DNA of 64,000 nucleotides from Pseudomonas graminis. GTDB lineage: Bacteria > Pseudomonadota > Gammaproteobacteria > Pseudomonadales > Pseudomonadaceae. Positions within the stretch are counted from its first letter, which is position 1. The number at the start of each line of letters is the position of its first letter. Under the pieces are notes generated by a model, which was given only the letters and a program-made list of their open reading frames with translations, did not search any database and was not told the DNA's origin. The position numbers were made by a program, and so were the translations under genes. Location: positions 1-64,000 of the forward strand of contig NZ_MTSB01000022.1 in assembly GCF_002093745.1 (NCBI RefSeq), in the 5' to 3' direction. Positions 29,261 to 38,423 of this stretch are shown one piece after another.

Positions 29261-29279
29261 GTGCATCACAGTGATGCAC
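29261..29279. promoter_or_regulatory. Perfect 9-1-9 palindrome upstream of the DUF2236 gene
   Basis: GTGCATCAC, A, GTGATGCAC is a perfect inverted repeat 61 bases before the next start codon. It is a candidate operator for an unidentified dimeric regulator; none is encoded next to it. Confidence 0.5.
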
Positions 29280-29340
29280 TGCGCGCTTGGCATGAGCTTC
29301 AGTCGGTTTTATCCACGCCCTTCCCGTGTACGAGCCCGAC

Positions 29341-30207
29341 ATGGAATTCATTCGCACCCGCATCGAAACTCAAGTCATCAGCCTCACCGGCCTTGCGCTC
29401 GGGCAACTGGATCTGGAGAACCCCAAGGGCGATCCCGGTCTGTTTGGCCCGCAGGCTGTGTGCTGGAAAGTGCATGGCGATTTCACCAGCATGCTGGTCG
29501 GCGGCATCAGCGCGTTGATGTTGCAGGCACTGCACCCGCTGGCCCTGGCAGGTATCTGGGATCACTCCAACTTTCGCCAGGACATGCTCGGCCGTCTTCG
29601 GCGTACGGGGCAGTTTCTGTCCGGCACCACGTATGGCGCCACACAGGACGCCAACTGGCTGATCGACAAAGTGCGCGCCATTCACCTGAACGTCACCGGT
29701 ACTGCGCCGGACGGGCGGCCCTATGCGGCCAGCGATCCGGACTTGCTGACCTGGGTGCATGTGGCAGAAGTCAGCAGCTTTCTGGCCGCGCATTTGCGCT
29801 ACCTCGATCCGGCGTTGTCGCTGGCGGATCAGGACCTGTATTACGCCGAAACCGCGTTGGTCGCCGAGCGGCTGGGCGCGCGCAACGTGCCACGCTCCCG
29901 GCAGGCCATTGCGGACTATCTGGCGAGCATTCAGGGCGATCTGGTCTGCGACGGTCGCAGTCGTGAAGTATTGCGCCTGCTGCTGGACGCGCCGGCCCCC
30001 AACTGGCTCGCCAAGCCTTTTGGTGTGTTGATGATGCGCGCCGGTATCGACTTGCTGCCGGTCTGGGCCAGCGACCTGCTCGATGTCACCCAAAGCCCTT
30101 TGAAGCGAAGGATGATCCGGCTGGGCGTCAACTCCACCGCGCCGGTGCTGCGCTGGGCCGTGCAGGACGGTTCGGCACAGCGCGCGAAACGTCGCATGGC
30201 GGTTTGA
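29341..30207 (+). CDS. DUF2236 (MpaB-type oxygenase-like) protein
   Basis: A 288-residue protein of the DUF2236/MpaB family, to which the heme-containing latex-clearing rubber oxygenase and fungal MpaB belong. The conserved core is visible: the long helix ISALMLQALHPLALAGIWDHS (the His may bind heme), then RLRRTGQFLSGTTYG and a WVHVAEVSSFL segment. The true substrate is unknown. I chose the ATG at 29341; a GTG at 29326 would add five residues, and neither has a strong ribosome site. It is flanked upstream by a repeat and a palindrome. Confidence 0.82.
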   Translation: MEFIRTRIETQVISLTGLALGQLDLENPKGDPGLFGPQAVCWKVHGDFTSMLVGGISALMLQALHPLALAGIWDHSNFRQDMLGRLRRTGQFLSGTTYGATQDANWLIDKVRAIHLNVTGTAPDGRPYAASDPDLLTWVHVAEVSSFLAAHLRYLDPALSLADQDLYYAETALVAERLGARNVPRSRQAIADYLASIQGDLVCDGRSREVLRLLLDAPAPNWLAKPFGVLMMRAGIDLLPVWASDLLDVTQSPLKRRMIRLGVNSTAPVLRWAVQDGSAQRAKRRMAV

Positions 30208-30313
30208 ACGGTCGTTTCAGGCTGACAGCCAAACGTGACTGACCGGTTCACGGTTGGAATCTGTGTCCCTATCTGTGACACCATGAGTCTTCAATAACAA
30301 TGAGGACAGCCCC

Positions 30314-31492
30314 ATGCATGACGTCGTTATCGTTGCCGCCACCCGCACCGCCGTGGGCAGCTTCCAGGGTTCACTGGCCGCCGTTTCTGCCGTCGATCTG
30401 GGCGCTGCGGTCATTCGCCAGCTCCTGGCCCGGACTGGCGTGGACGGCGCGCACATCGATGAAGTCATCATGGGCCAGGTGCTCACCGCCGGGGCGGGGC
30501 AGAATCCGGCACGGCAGGCCGCCATCAAGGCGGGCCTGCCGTTCTCCGTACCTGCCATGACCCTGAACAAGGTCTGCGGCTCGGGCCTCAAGGCGCTGCA
30601 CCTGGCAACCCAGGCGATTCGCTGCGGCGATGCCGAGATCGTCATCGCTGGCGGCCAGGAGAACATGAGCCTGTCCAACTACGTCATGCCCGGCGCAAGG
30701 ACCGGTCTGCGCATGGGCCATGCGACGATGGTCGATACGATGATCAGCGACGGGCTGTGGGATGCGTTCAACGATTACCACATGGGCGTGACCGCCGAAA
30801 ACCTCGCACAGAAGTACGGCATCAGCCGTGAGGCGCAGGACGCCTTCGCCGCCCTTTCTCAGCAAAAAGCCATTACCGCTATCGAGTCGGGCCGCTTTGT
30901 CGATGAAATCACCCCGATCCTGATTCCTCAGCGCAAGGGTGATCCAGTGTCCTTTGCCACTGACGAACAACCCCGGGCCGGCACCACAGCGCAAACCCTG
31001 GCCAACCTCAAGCCCGCGTTCAAAAAGGATGGCACGGTCACGGCGGGTAACGCGTCTTCGCTCAACGACGGGGCTGCTGCGGTGATGCTGATGAGCGCGG
31101 TCAAAGCCGAACAACTGGGCCTGCCCGTGCTGGCCCATATCGCGGCGTACGCCAACGCAGGCGTCGACCCGGCGATCATGGGCATCGGCCCGGTCAGCGC
31201 AACCCGCCGCTGCCTGGACAAGGCCGGCTGGACGCTGGACGAACTGGATTTGATCGAAGCCAATGAAGCCTTCGCAGCGCAGGCGCTGTCAGTGGGCAAG
31301 GAACTGGGGCTGGACCCGGAAAAGCTGAACGTCAATGGCGGAGCCATCGCCATCGGCCATCCAATCGGCGCGTCGGGCTGCCGCGTGCTGGTGACGCTGC
31401 TGCACGAAATGATCAGGCGTGATGCCAAGAAAGGCTTGGCCACGCTGTGCATCGGGGGTGGCCAGGGTGTTGCCCTCGCGCTGGCGCGCTGA
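30314..31492 (+). CDS. Acetyl-CoA C-acetyltransferase (thiolase)
   Basis: A 392-residue biosynthetic-type thiolase that condenses or cleaves acetoacetyl-CoA. The three active-site motifs are intact: the nucleophilic cysteine in [11 protein letters not shown] (about residue 89), the histidine in [12 protein letters not shown] and the second cysteine in [12 protein letters not shown]. It resembles AtoB/PhbA enzymes. There are no neighbouring atoDA or phbB genes, so its pathway cannot be fixed from context. GAGG lies before the ATG. It converges on fruA with a gap of 20 bases. Confidence 0.93.
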   Translation: MHDVVIVAATRTAVGSFQGSLAAVSAVDLGAAVIRQLLARTGVDGAHIDEVIMGQVLTAGAGQNPARQAAIKAGLPFSVPAMTLNKVCGSGLKALHLATQAIRCGDAEIVIAGGQENMSLSNYVMPGARTGLRMGHATMVDTMISDGLWDAFNDYHMGVTAENLAQKYGISREAQDAFAALSQQKAITAIESGRFVDEITPILIPQRKGDPVSFATDEQPRAGTTAQTLANLKPAFKKDGTVTAGNASSLNDGAAAVMLMSAVKAEQLGLPVLAHIAAYANAGVDPAIMGIGPVSATRRCLDKAGWTLDELDLIEANEAFAAQALSVGKELGLDPEKLNVNGGAIAIGHPIGASGCRVLVTLLHEMIRRDAKKGLATLCIGGGQGVALALAR

Positions 31493-31512
31493 GGGCATTC
31501 ACACGGCTGTGA

Positions 31513-33255
31513 TCAGGCGCCTGCGGGCGCCACGTCCATGCCTGCAACTTCCGGCCGTTTGATCACCGCATAGATCACGCCGGTTACCACGCTACCGATC
31601 ACAATCGCCAGCAGGTACAACAACGCATGGTTGATCGCGTTGGGGATCAACATCACGAACAGGCCGCCATGCGGTGCCATCAGCTTGCAGCCGAAGTACA
31701 TCGACAATGCACCGGTCAGCGCGCCACCCACGACGCTGGCCGGAATGACCCGCAACGGGTCCTTGGCAGCAAACGGAATGGCACCTTCGGAAATAAAGCA
31801 CAGCCCCAGTACGAACGCGGCCTTGCCTGCTTCTCGCTCGCTTTGGGCAAACTTGCGGCGGGCCAGAATCGTGGCGATGCCCATACCGATCGGCGGCACC
31901 ATACCGGCAGCCATCGCGGTGGCCATCGGTGCATAGCTCTGTGAGGCCAGCAAACCGACAGAGAATGCGTAGGACGCCTTGTTGATGGGGCCACCGAGGT
32001 CGACGCACATCATTGCGCCCAGCACCACGCCCAACAGAATGGCGTTGGTGGTGCCCATGCTGTCGAGGAAGTGAGTCAGCGCTTCGAGCATCCCGGCAAC
32101 CGGCTTGCCGACCACGTAGATCATCACCAGACCGGTGAACAGGCTCGACAGCAGCGGGATGATGAGGATCGGTTTGAGGGCTTCGACGCTGGCTGGCAGG
32201 CGAGCGTAACGGTTGATTGCCGCCGCGCTGTAACCGGCCAGGAAACCGGCGATGATACCGCCGATGAACCCGGCACCCAGCGTACTCGCCAGCAGACCGC
32301 CAATCATCCCCGGCGCCAGACCCGGACGGTCAGCGATGGAATAGGCGATGTAACCGGCCAGCAATGGCACCATCAGTTTGAATGCGGCTTCCCCGCCGAT
32401 CTGCATCAAGGCGGCAGCCAGTGTGCCCTGCTCCTTGAACGCATTGATGCCGAACACGAACGACAGGGCAATCAGCAGACCGCCCGCCACCACCATCGGC
32501 AGCATGAACGACACACCGGTCAGCAAGTGCTTGTAGACGCCGGTCTTCTCTTGCCGGGCAGGCGATTTGGCGGCAGTCGAGTCGGACTCCACCGCCCCTT
32601 CCGCCAAGGCTTTCTTCAGCGTCGCTTCAGACTGCTTCAACGCAATGCCGGTGCCACAGCGATAGATTTTCTTGCCTGCAAAACGGTCGGTGTTGACCTC
32701 GATGTCTGCGGCCAGCAGCACCACGTCGGCATCGGCGATGGCCTGTGGGCTGAGCGGGTTGCGCGCCCCGACCGAGCCTTGGGTTTCGACCTGCAGGTCG
32801 TAATCCAGACGCTTGGCCGCCTGCTGGATGGCTTCAGCGGCCATGAACGTGTGTGCGACACCGGTCGGGCAGGCGGTGATTGCCACGATGCGCGGTTTCG
32901 CCCCGGCGCTGCCTGCGGTGTCAGGCGCAACCGCCTGCGACGCGACATGGACCTTTGCATCCTGCGCAGCACGCTGCAGGAAACCGTCGACGTCCTGCAA
33001 CGCATGAGCCGGCGAGTCCTGAAACAGGCGCTTGCCGACGAAACGGCTCAAGTCTACCGGCCCGGTGTTGACCACCAGCACCAGATCAGCGGCTTCGATA
33101 TCCTGAGCGGACAGCTGCGCATCCGCCTTGTGGGGGTCGATGATTTCAACGCTGGTTTCCCAGCCCTGACGCAATGCCGCCGCTTCGAGTAATCGTGCGC
33201 TGAGTACGCTGCTGACCTTGCCGCTCGGGCAGGCCGTGACTATGGCTAACTTCAT
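31513..33255 (-). CDS. fruA: PTS fructose transporter subunit IIBC
   Basis: FruA imports fructose and phosphorylates it to fructose-1-phosphate. The 580-residue protein has two IIB-type domains in tandem: a degenerate IIB' with VTACPSGKVSS at the N-terminus, and the active IIB with the phospho-cysteine in TACPTGVAHTFMAAEAI (about residue 128). A membrane IIC domain follows with roughly eight to ten spans (from about 240), including the GGPINKASYAF motif. It is the last gene of fruB-fruK-fruA, 12 bases after fruK. Confidence 0.96.
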   Translation of the reverse strand: MKLAIVTACPSGKVSSVLSARLLEAAALRQGWETSVEIIDPHKADAQLSAQDIEAADLVLVVNTGPVDLSRFVGKRLFQDSPAHALQDVDGFLQRAAQDAKVHVASQAVAPDTAGSAGAKPRIVAITACPTGVAHTFMAAEAIQQAAKRLDYDLQVETQGSVGARNPLSPQAIADADVVLLAADIEVNTDRFAGKKIYRCGTGIALKQSEATLKKALAEGAVESDSTAAKSPARQEKTGVYKHLLTGVSFMLPMVVAGGLLIALSFVFGINAFKEQGTLAAALMQIGGEAAFKLMVPLLAGYIAYSIADRPGLAPGMIGGLLASTLGAGFIGGIIAGFLAGYSAAAINRYARLPASVEALKPILIIPLLSSLFTGLVMIYVVGKPVAGMLEALTHFLDSMGTTNAILLGVVLGAMMCVDLGGPINKASYAFSVGLLASQSYAPMATAMAAGMVPPIGMGIATILARRKFAQSEREAGKAAFVLGLCFISEGAIPFAAKDPLRVIPASVVGGALTGALSMYFGCKLMAPHGGLFVMLIPNAINHALLYLLAIVIGSVVTGVIYAVIKRPEVAGMDVAPAGA

Positions 33256-33267
33256 GACGATCCTCTC

Positions 33268-34209
33268 TTATTGTTCTGAAAGGCTGCGTACAGTGACGCC
33301 GCCTTCAAGCCGTTTGAGTTGTGCGGCATCGGTGATCCCGAAACCGATCTGGGTCACGGCCATCGCGGCAATCGCGGTGGCGGTGCGCAGCGTCTTTTGC
33401 GGATCGTGGCCGCCGATCAGACCATGCACCATGCCCGCCAGCAGCGAGTCGCCAGCCCCAACGGTACTGGCCACCGTGACCTTGGGCGGCAATGAGTGCA
33501 GTGCCACATTCGGACTGAACCAGTGAACACCCTCGGATCCCTGAGAGATCACCACATGCTCGATACCTTGAGCGTGCAGACGAGCAGCGGCCTCGGCCTG
33601 AGCGGCGATGGAAATGATCGGCGCGTCGAGCGCGTCGGCCAACTCTTCAGTATTGGGTTTGATCAGCCACGGACCTGCCGCCAGACCGGCACGCAGGGCC
33701 AGGCCGCTGCTGTCCAGCGCCACTTTGAGACCGAGGTCCTTGAGCATCAGCAGCAGCTTTTGCAACCACTCCGGCGTGACGCCGCGCGGCAGGCTGCCTG
33801 CGACGACAACCACGTCAAAACCTGCCGCGATCTGCTCGACGCGGGCGAACAGCGCTTGCTGCGCCTCTTCGCTGACCTGCGGGCCAGGGCCATTCAGGTC
33901 GGTGATGCGGCCACTGCCCTCGGCCAGCTTGATGTTGCTGCGGGTTTCCCCCGGCACACGGACGAACTCGTCGACAAAGTGACGACGCTCGAACAACGCT
34001 TCGAACGCTTGCTGGTTGTCGATGCCCAGAAAACCGGCAACGGTCAGGTCATGGCCGAGGTCAGCCAGCACCTGCGCCACGTTGAGCCCTTTGCCCGCTG
34101 CGTGGGTGAGCATTGCGTTGCTGCGGTTGACCTGGCCCAGTTCCAACTGCCCCAACTGCACAGTCAGGTCCAGCGCCGGGTTCATGGTCAGGGTAAGAAT
34201 CTTCGCCAT
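33268..34209 (-). CDS. fruK: 1-phosphofructokinase
   Basis: FruK phosphorylates fructose-1-phosphate to fructose-1,6-bisphosphate. The 313-residue pfkB-family protein starts MAKILTLTMNPALDLTV with the substrate-binding Asp. It has the N-terminal family region HAAGKGLNVA and the C-terminal signature with the catalytic base in STVGAGDSLLAGMVHGL. It shares one base with the fruB stop codon (TAATG), so translation is coupled. Together with FruB and FruA it forms the complete fructose uptake pathway. Confidence 0.96.
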   Translation of the reverse strand: MAKILTLTMNPALDLTVQLGQLELGQVNRSNAMLTHAAGKGLNVAQVLADLGHDLTVAGFLGIDNQQAFEALFERRHFVDEFVRVPGETRSNIKLAEGSGRITDLNGPGPQVSEEAQQALFARVEQIAAGFDVVVVAGSLPRGVTPEWLQKLLLMLKDLGLKVALDSSGLALRAGLAAGPWLIKPNTEELADALDAPIISIAAQAEAAARLHAQGIEHVVISQGSEGVHWFSPNVALHSLPPKVTVASTVGAGDSLLAGMVHGLIGGHDPQKTLRTATAIAAMAVTQIGFGITDAAQLKRLEGGVTVRSLSEQ

Positions 34210-37076
34210 TACAAGGCCTCCACAAGCGCGCGGACTTCGGCGGCGCTGCCCGCCGTCAGCGCATTTTGCGCCAGTTGCTGAGCGGTGCTCAGGGTCAGTT
34301 CACGCACACAGGCCTTGACCTCGCCAATGCTGCGCGCCGACACACTCAATTCATCCACGCCCAGCCCGACCAGAACCGGCACGGCCAGCGGGTCGGCAGC
34401 CAGTTCGCCACACACGCCCACCCATTTGCCGTTGGCGTGCGCAGCGCGCACCGTCATGTCGATCAGTTGCAGCACCGAAGGGTGCAGCCCGTCGGCCTGG
34501 GCCGACAGGGTCGGGTGACCACGGTCGATGGCCAGTGTGTATTGGGTCAGGTCATTGGTGCCGATGCTGAAGAAATCCACTTCTTTGGCCAGCACCGGCG
34601 CAATCAGCGCAGCCGAGGGCACTTCGATCATGATCCCCAGTTGCAGATCGCTGACAGGAATTTCCTTGCGCAGCCGCTCGGTCATGTCTCGCGCCTGACG
34701 CCATTCTTCAAGGGTGCCGATCATCGGGAACATGATGCGCAACGGGCCGCTTTCGGCCGAACGCAGCAGAGCACGAAGCTGGCTTTCCATGACGTCCGGG
34801 CGTTGCAGGGTCAAACGGATGCCGCGCACGCCAAGAAACGGGTTTTCTTCTTTGGCGATAGGCCAGTAAGACAATGGCTTGTCGCCGCCCACATCCAGCG
34901 TCCGCACCACCAGCGGGCGTCCGCCCAGATCAGTCAGTACCCGACGATATTCAGCTTCCTGGGTGGCTTCATCCGGCGCTTGGGAATGGGCCATGAACAG
35001 CAATTCGGTGCGCAACAGGCCGACACCTTCGGCGCCCTGCTCTACAGCAGCGGGCGTGCCGGTGCTGTCGCCAATGTTGGCGAACACCTCGACAGCATGG
35101 CCATCGCGAGTCACTGCCGGTTCCATACGGGCCTCGGCAGCGGCCTTGAGGCGCACTTCACGGGCATCGCGATCCTGAACCGCACGCTGCAAGGTGACTT
35201 CGTCAGGCGCCACCGTCAGACGTCCGCGCTGGCTGTCGAGCAGCAGCACGGTGCCTGGCTTGATCAGCAGTACTTCATCACCGGCACCGACCAGTGCGGG
35301 AATGCCCAACGCACGCGCGACGATAGCGCTGTGCGCCGTCGCGCCGCCTCGGGCGGTGAGGATGCCGGCAACCTGCACCGGATCCAGACGGGCGACGTCG
35401 GACGGGCCGACTTCGTCCATCACCAGAATATAAGGCTCGTCCGGTGCCGCGACGGTTTCGACACCACAGATCTGCGCCAGTACACGGCGGCCCACGTCAC
35501 GCAGGTCAGCGGCGCGCTCGGCCAGTAACGCGTCCTGCAGTTGCTCCTGCTGGACGGCCGCCGCTTCGATAACGCTGGCCCAGGCGGCCGCCGCGCTTTC
35601 ATCGTTATTCAGACGCTGTTCGACTTCGCGGGTCAGTTCCGGGTCTTCAAGCATCTCTTGGTGGGTGATGAAGATTTCACGAATGGCCTTGGACTTGCTG
35701 CGCTGGATCAGATGTTCGATATCGGCGCGCACCTCGCCAATTGCCTTGTGCAGGCGCTCGCGCTCGGCAGCCACCGACTCACCCTGTTGGGGATAATCGA
35801 ACGTTTGCAGCACCTGAACGTGTGCCGGCCCGATGGCAATGCCCGGCGAAGCCGGCACAGCCTGCAATACGCTGCCGGCAGCCGGCGCGTTGACGGGTTT
35901 GGCGACGGCAGCGGGGGCCGCCGTAGCCTGAGGCTCGGAAACAGCAGGCAACGGCTCGACTTCTTCACCCAGGCCCTGCTCTACCGCAGCAATCAGTGCC
36001 GGCAGCGCATCGGCCGCAATCGACGGTTCGGCGATGAATTCCAGCGTCTGGCCACGGCGCGCACCGAGGCTGAGCAACTTGCTCAGGCTCTTTGCAGACA
36101 CAGCAGCTTCGCCGGTTTCCAGCACGCGCATACGGATTTCGCCGTCAAATTCCTTGGCCAGTTGCGCCAGGATTTTGGCCGGGCGGGCATGCAGACCGTG
36201 GGCGTTCGCCAGTTGAATCTGTCGGGTCGGCCACTCGGCAGGCAATTCACCGCCCAGCGCTTCCAGTACCACACGGCTATTGGTGGCATGGCCCAACTCG
36301 TGACCACGGCCTTCGATCAGCAGCAGGCACAAACGCTCAAGCAACGCCTGATGCGCCTCGCCCAGACTGGCAAGGCAGAACAGACCGGTCAGCGGCTGGC
36401 CCAGGTAACGGATGGGCTTGTCCGGGGTCACGAAGGCAAGACCAGGACGCTTGACGGTCTGCTCGCTGTGCAACCACCACAGGCCATCACCCAGCGACAG
36501 CGCCTCGACCTGCTGCAGCACGGCAGCAAAGCCATTGCTCACGCAGTCGGCCTTGCGCAGCAGACGTGCGCCACGCCAGACCAGCTCTTCGAAATCGTCG
36601 GCCGATACACCGAGGCTGATCATCTGTGCGTCGAGCGCCAGTTCCTGGGGCGCGCCCTGTAGCAGCTTGAGCAGGTCTTCCGGAGTCTGCGCTTCACGCA
36701 GCGCCTGCCCCAGATCTTCTTCACCCAGCGCTCGGGTCAGCAGTTGCAGCAGACGCAAGTGTTCATCGGACTTGGCCGCAATACCGATTGCCAGATAGAC
36801 CATCTGCCCGTCGCCCCAATCCACCCCTTCGGGGAATTGCATCAGGCGCACGCCGGTGGTGGACACCAGGTCACGGGTTTCAGGCGTACCGTGTGGGATG
36901 GCGATGCCCTGACCGAGAAAGGTCGAGCCCTGCTGCTCACGGTTCATCAGACCGGTAAGGTAGCCTTCGGCTACCAGACCATCAGCGACCAGGTGGTCGG
37001 CAATCAGCTTAAGTGCGGCAGTCTTATCGACGGCCGACTGCGCCATCGATATTTGCTCCAGAGTGAGTTCGAGCAT
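34209..37076 (-). CDS. fruB: Multiphosphoryl transfer protein FruB (IIA-HPr-EI fusion)
   Basis: FruB carries phosphate from PEP to FruA. The 955-residue protein joins three PTS modules: an N-terminal fructose IIA domain (phospho-His in GIAIPHGTPETRD, about residue 60), an HPr domain (phospho-His in NAHGLHARPAKIL, about residue 290), and an enzyme I domain from about 420. That domain has the phospho-His motif GGATAHSAIVARALGIPALVG and the PEP-binding C-terminal barrel (GTNDLTQYTLAIDRGHP). The ATG at 37076 is preferred over the frame start at 37109. This fusion is the usual pseudomonad arrangement. Confidence 0.96.
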   Translation of the reverse strand: MLELTLEQISMAQSAVDKTAALKLIADHLVADGLVAEGYLTGLMNREQQGSTFLGQGIAIPHGTPETRDLVSTTGVRLMQFPEGVDWGDGQMVYLAIGIAAKSDEHLRLLQLLTRALGEEDLGQALREAQTPEDLLKLLQGAPQELALDAQMISLGVSADDFEELVWRGARLLRKADCVSNGFAAVLQQVEALSLGDGLWWLHSEQTVKRPGLAFVTPDKPIRYLGQPLTGLFCLASLGEAHQALLERLCLLLIEGRGHELGHATNSRVVLEALGGELPAEWPTRQIQLANAHGLHARPAKILAQLAKEFDGEIRMRVLETGEAAVSAKSLSKLLSLGARRGQTLEFIAEPSIAADALPALIAAVEQGLGEEVEPLPAVSEPQATAAPAAVAKPVNAPAAGSVLQAVPASPGIAIGPAHVQVLQTFDYPQQGESVAAERERLHKAIGEVRADIEHLIQRSKSKAIREIFITHQEMLEDPELTREVEQRLNNDESAAAAWASVIEAAAVQQEQLQDALLAERAADLRDVGRRVLAQICGVETVAAPDEPYILVMDEVGPSDVARLDPVQVAGILTARGGATAHSAIVARALGIPALVGAGDEVLLIKPGTVLLLDSQRGRLTVAPDEVTLQRAVQDRDAREVRLKAAAEARMEPAVTRDGHAVEVFANIGDSTGTPAAVEQGAEGVGLLRTELLFMAHSQAPDEATQEAEYRRVLTDLGGRPLVVRTLDVGGDKPLSYWPIAKEENPFLGVRGIRLTLQRPDVMESQLRALLRSAESGPLRIMFPMIGTLEEWRQARDMTERLRKEIPVSDLQLGIMIEVPSAALIAPVLAKEVDFFSIGTNDLTQYTLAIDRGHPTLSAQADGLHPSVLQLIDMTVRAAHANGKWVGVCGELAADPLAVPVLVGLGVDELSVSARSIGEVKACVRELTLSTAQQLAQNALTAGSAAEVRALVEAL

Positions 37077-37224
37077 TGCCTTGACTCCTGTGCAGCGCCA
37101 AGGCGCCACCTGATTCTTGTTTTAATGACGATCATAGGACCGACAGCTTGGGGGATGATAGTGACACCGATCGAACATCGTATCGGACATCCTTTTCATC
37201 TCGATTGCAGCAGACAACAGGCGT

Positions 37225-37238
37225 GCTGAATCGTTTAA
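37225..37238. promoter_or_regulatory. Cra/FruR operator
   Basis: GCTGAATCGTTTAA fits the Cra consensus RSTGAAWCSNTHHW at every position. It lies 149 bases before the fruB start and directly before a plus-strand TATAAT, so one site could repress both fruBKA and fruR. Confidence 0.72.
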
Positions 37239-37303
37239 TCTATAATTGCACGGCACGTTACTCGATTCTGCGGATTCATTGAAGCCCAACCGCTCCGATC
37301 GCT

Positions 37304-37348
37304 GTAGGAGACATCCCAAAATACTTGAAGCAGTTGGGAATTTCCTAC
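37304..37348. repeat. 45-bp inverted repeat upstream of fruR, copy 1 of a dispersed element
   Basis: GTAGGA-TCCCAA on the left pairs with TTGGGA-TCCTAC on the right around a 14-base centre. Its left half resembles 40715-40753 upstream of the DUF1631/ampD junction, suggesting a small mobile or dispersed palindromic element. Confidence 0.55.
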
Positions 37349-37427
37349 GGTCTGGTGTAAAGATCATTACCACAGCAAAAATAATTCCAATGTTCTGAAC
37401 CGCTTACCTAACTAAAGGAATTCCGGG

Positions 37428-38423
37428 GTGAAACTGAGCGATATTGCACGTCTGGCAGGTGTTTCTGTCACGACGGCCAGTTACGTGATCAACGGCAAGG
37501 CCGAACAACAACGCATCAGCCCAGCAACGGTCGAGCGTGTCAAAGCAGTTGTCGAGCAGCATGATTTCCGGCCAAACCCGCAAGCGGCAGGTCTGCGCAG
37601 CCGACACAGCAAAACCCTGGGTTTCATCCTCCCGGATCTGGAAAACCCCAGCTATGCACGCATCGCCAAACTGCTTGAGCAGGGCGCTCGCAGCCTGGGC
37701 TATCAATTGCTGATCGCCAGCTCCGACGATGACCCGGTCAGTGAGCTGCAACTGTTGCAACTGTTCCGGGCGCGGCGCTGTGATGCCCTGCTGGTCGCCA
37801 GTTGCCTGCCATCGGGCGATGAAAGCTATCGGGATTTGCAACTCAAAGGCATGCCCGTCATCGCCATCGACCGGGAAATGAACCCGGAGTTTTTCTGCTC
37901 GGTGGTCAGCGACGACCACGATGCCAGCCTGCAACTGACTCAAAGCCTGCTGCAGACCCAGCCAAGGCACATTGCCCTGATCGGCGCACGCCCTGAACTG
38001 AGCATCAGCCGGGCGCGCGCAGCCGGTTTCGAAGATGCCCTCGAGGGTTTTGCCGGAGCCCGGATTGTCGAGCATGGCGAGGCCTTCAGTCGGCAGTGCG
38101 GCCAGCGCCTGATGACCGAGATGCTGCAACGTCAGGGGCATTTCCCCGATGCACTGATCACCACGTCTTATGTCCTGCTGCAAGGCGTGTTCGATGTGTT
38201 GCAAAGCCAGACGCTGCAATCGACCTCATTGCACCTTGGTACTTTTGGTGACACGCAGTTGCTGGATTTCCTGCCGTTACCTGTGAACGCAATGGCCCAG
38301 CAACACCAGCTGATCGCCGACAAGGCCTTGCAACTGGCCCTGGCGGCCATCGAAAAGGATGATTACCAACCCGGCGTCCACGCGATTGCCCGGGCCTTCA
38401 AGCAACGTATTCACCCGGCATGA
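37428..38423 (+). CDS. fruR: Fructose repressor/catabolite regulator FruR (Cra)
   Basis: A LacI-family regulator of 331 residues that senses fructose-1-phosphate in pseudomonads. The N-terminal helix-turn-helix reads KLSDIARLAGVSVTTASYVING, the family hallmark with a hinge helix after it (VERVKAVVEQHDFRPNPQA). A periplasmic-binding-type effector domain follows. The start is a GTG at 37428 with AAGGA about 8 bases upstream. It is divergent from fruBKA across a Cra operator, so autoregulation and repression of fruBKA are expected. Its stop overlaps the tatD start. Confidence 0.95.
   Translation: MKLSDIARLAGVSVTTASYVINGKAEQQRISPATVERVKAVVEQHDFRPNPQAAGLRSRHSKTLGFILPDLENPSYARIAKLLEQGARSLGYQLLIASSDDDPVSELQLLQLFRARRCDALLVASCLPSGDESYRDLQLKGMPVIAIDREMNPEFFCSVVSDDHDASLQLTQSLLQTQPRHIALIGARPELSISRARAAGFEDALEGFAGARIVEHGEAFSRQCGQRLMTEMLQRQGHFPDALITTSYVLLQGVFDVLQSQTLQSTSLHLGTFGDTQLLDFLPLPVNAMAQQHQLIADKALQLALAAIEKDDYQPGVHAIARAFKQRIHPA

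Larger units (their letters stand above)
29091..29340. other. Gap between pgi and the DUF2236 gene
   Basis: These 250 bases contain a REP-like element (29109-29220), a near repeat of GATAGTCAGT (about 29210 and 29243) and a perfect 19-base palindrome (29261-29279). A TATAAC at 29230-29235 could be the -10 of the downstream gene. No gene fits here. Confidence 0.55.
37077..37427. other. Divergent control region between fruB and fruR
   Basis: These 351 bases separate fruBKA (minus) from fruR (plus). They contain a Cra-type operator at 37225-37238, a TATAAT on the plus strand at 37241-37246 and a long inverted repeat at 37304-37348. No gene is present. Confidence 0.6.

Noticed and set aside
27702..29363. 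553-codon minus-strand frame opposite pgi
   Set aside because: It is long only because of codon bias in pgi; it has no recognisable domain and runs through the repeat.
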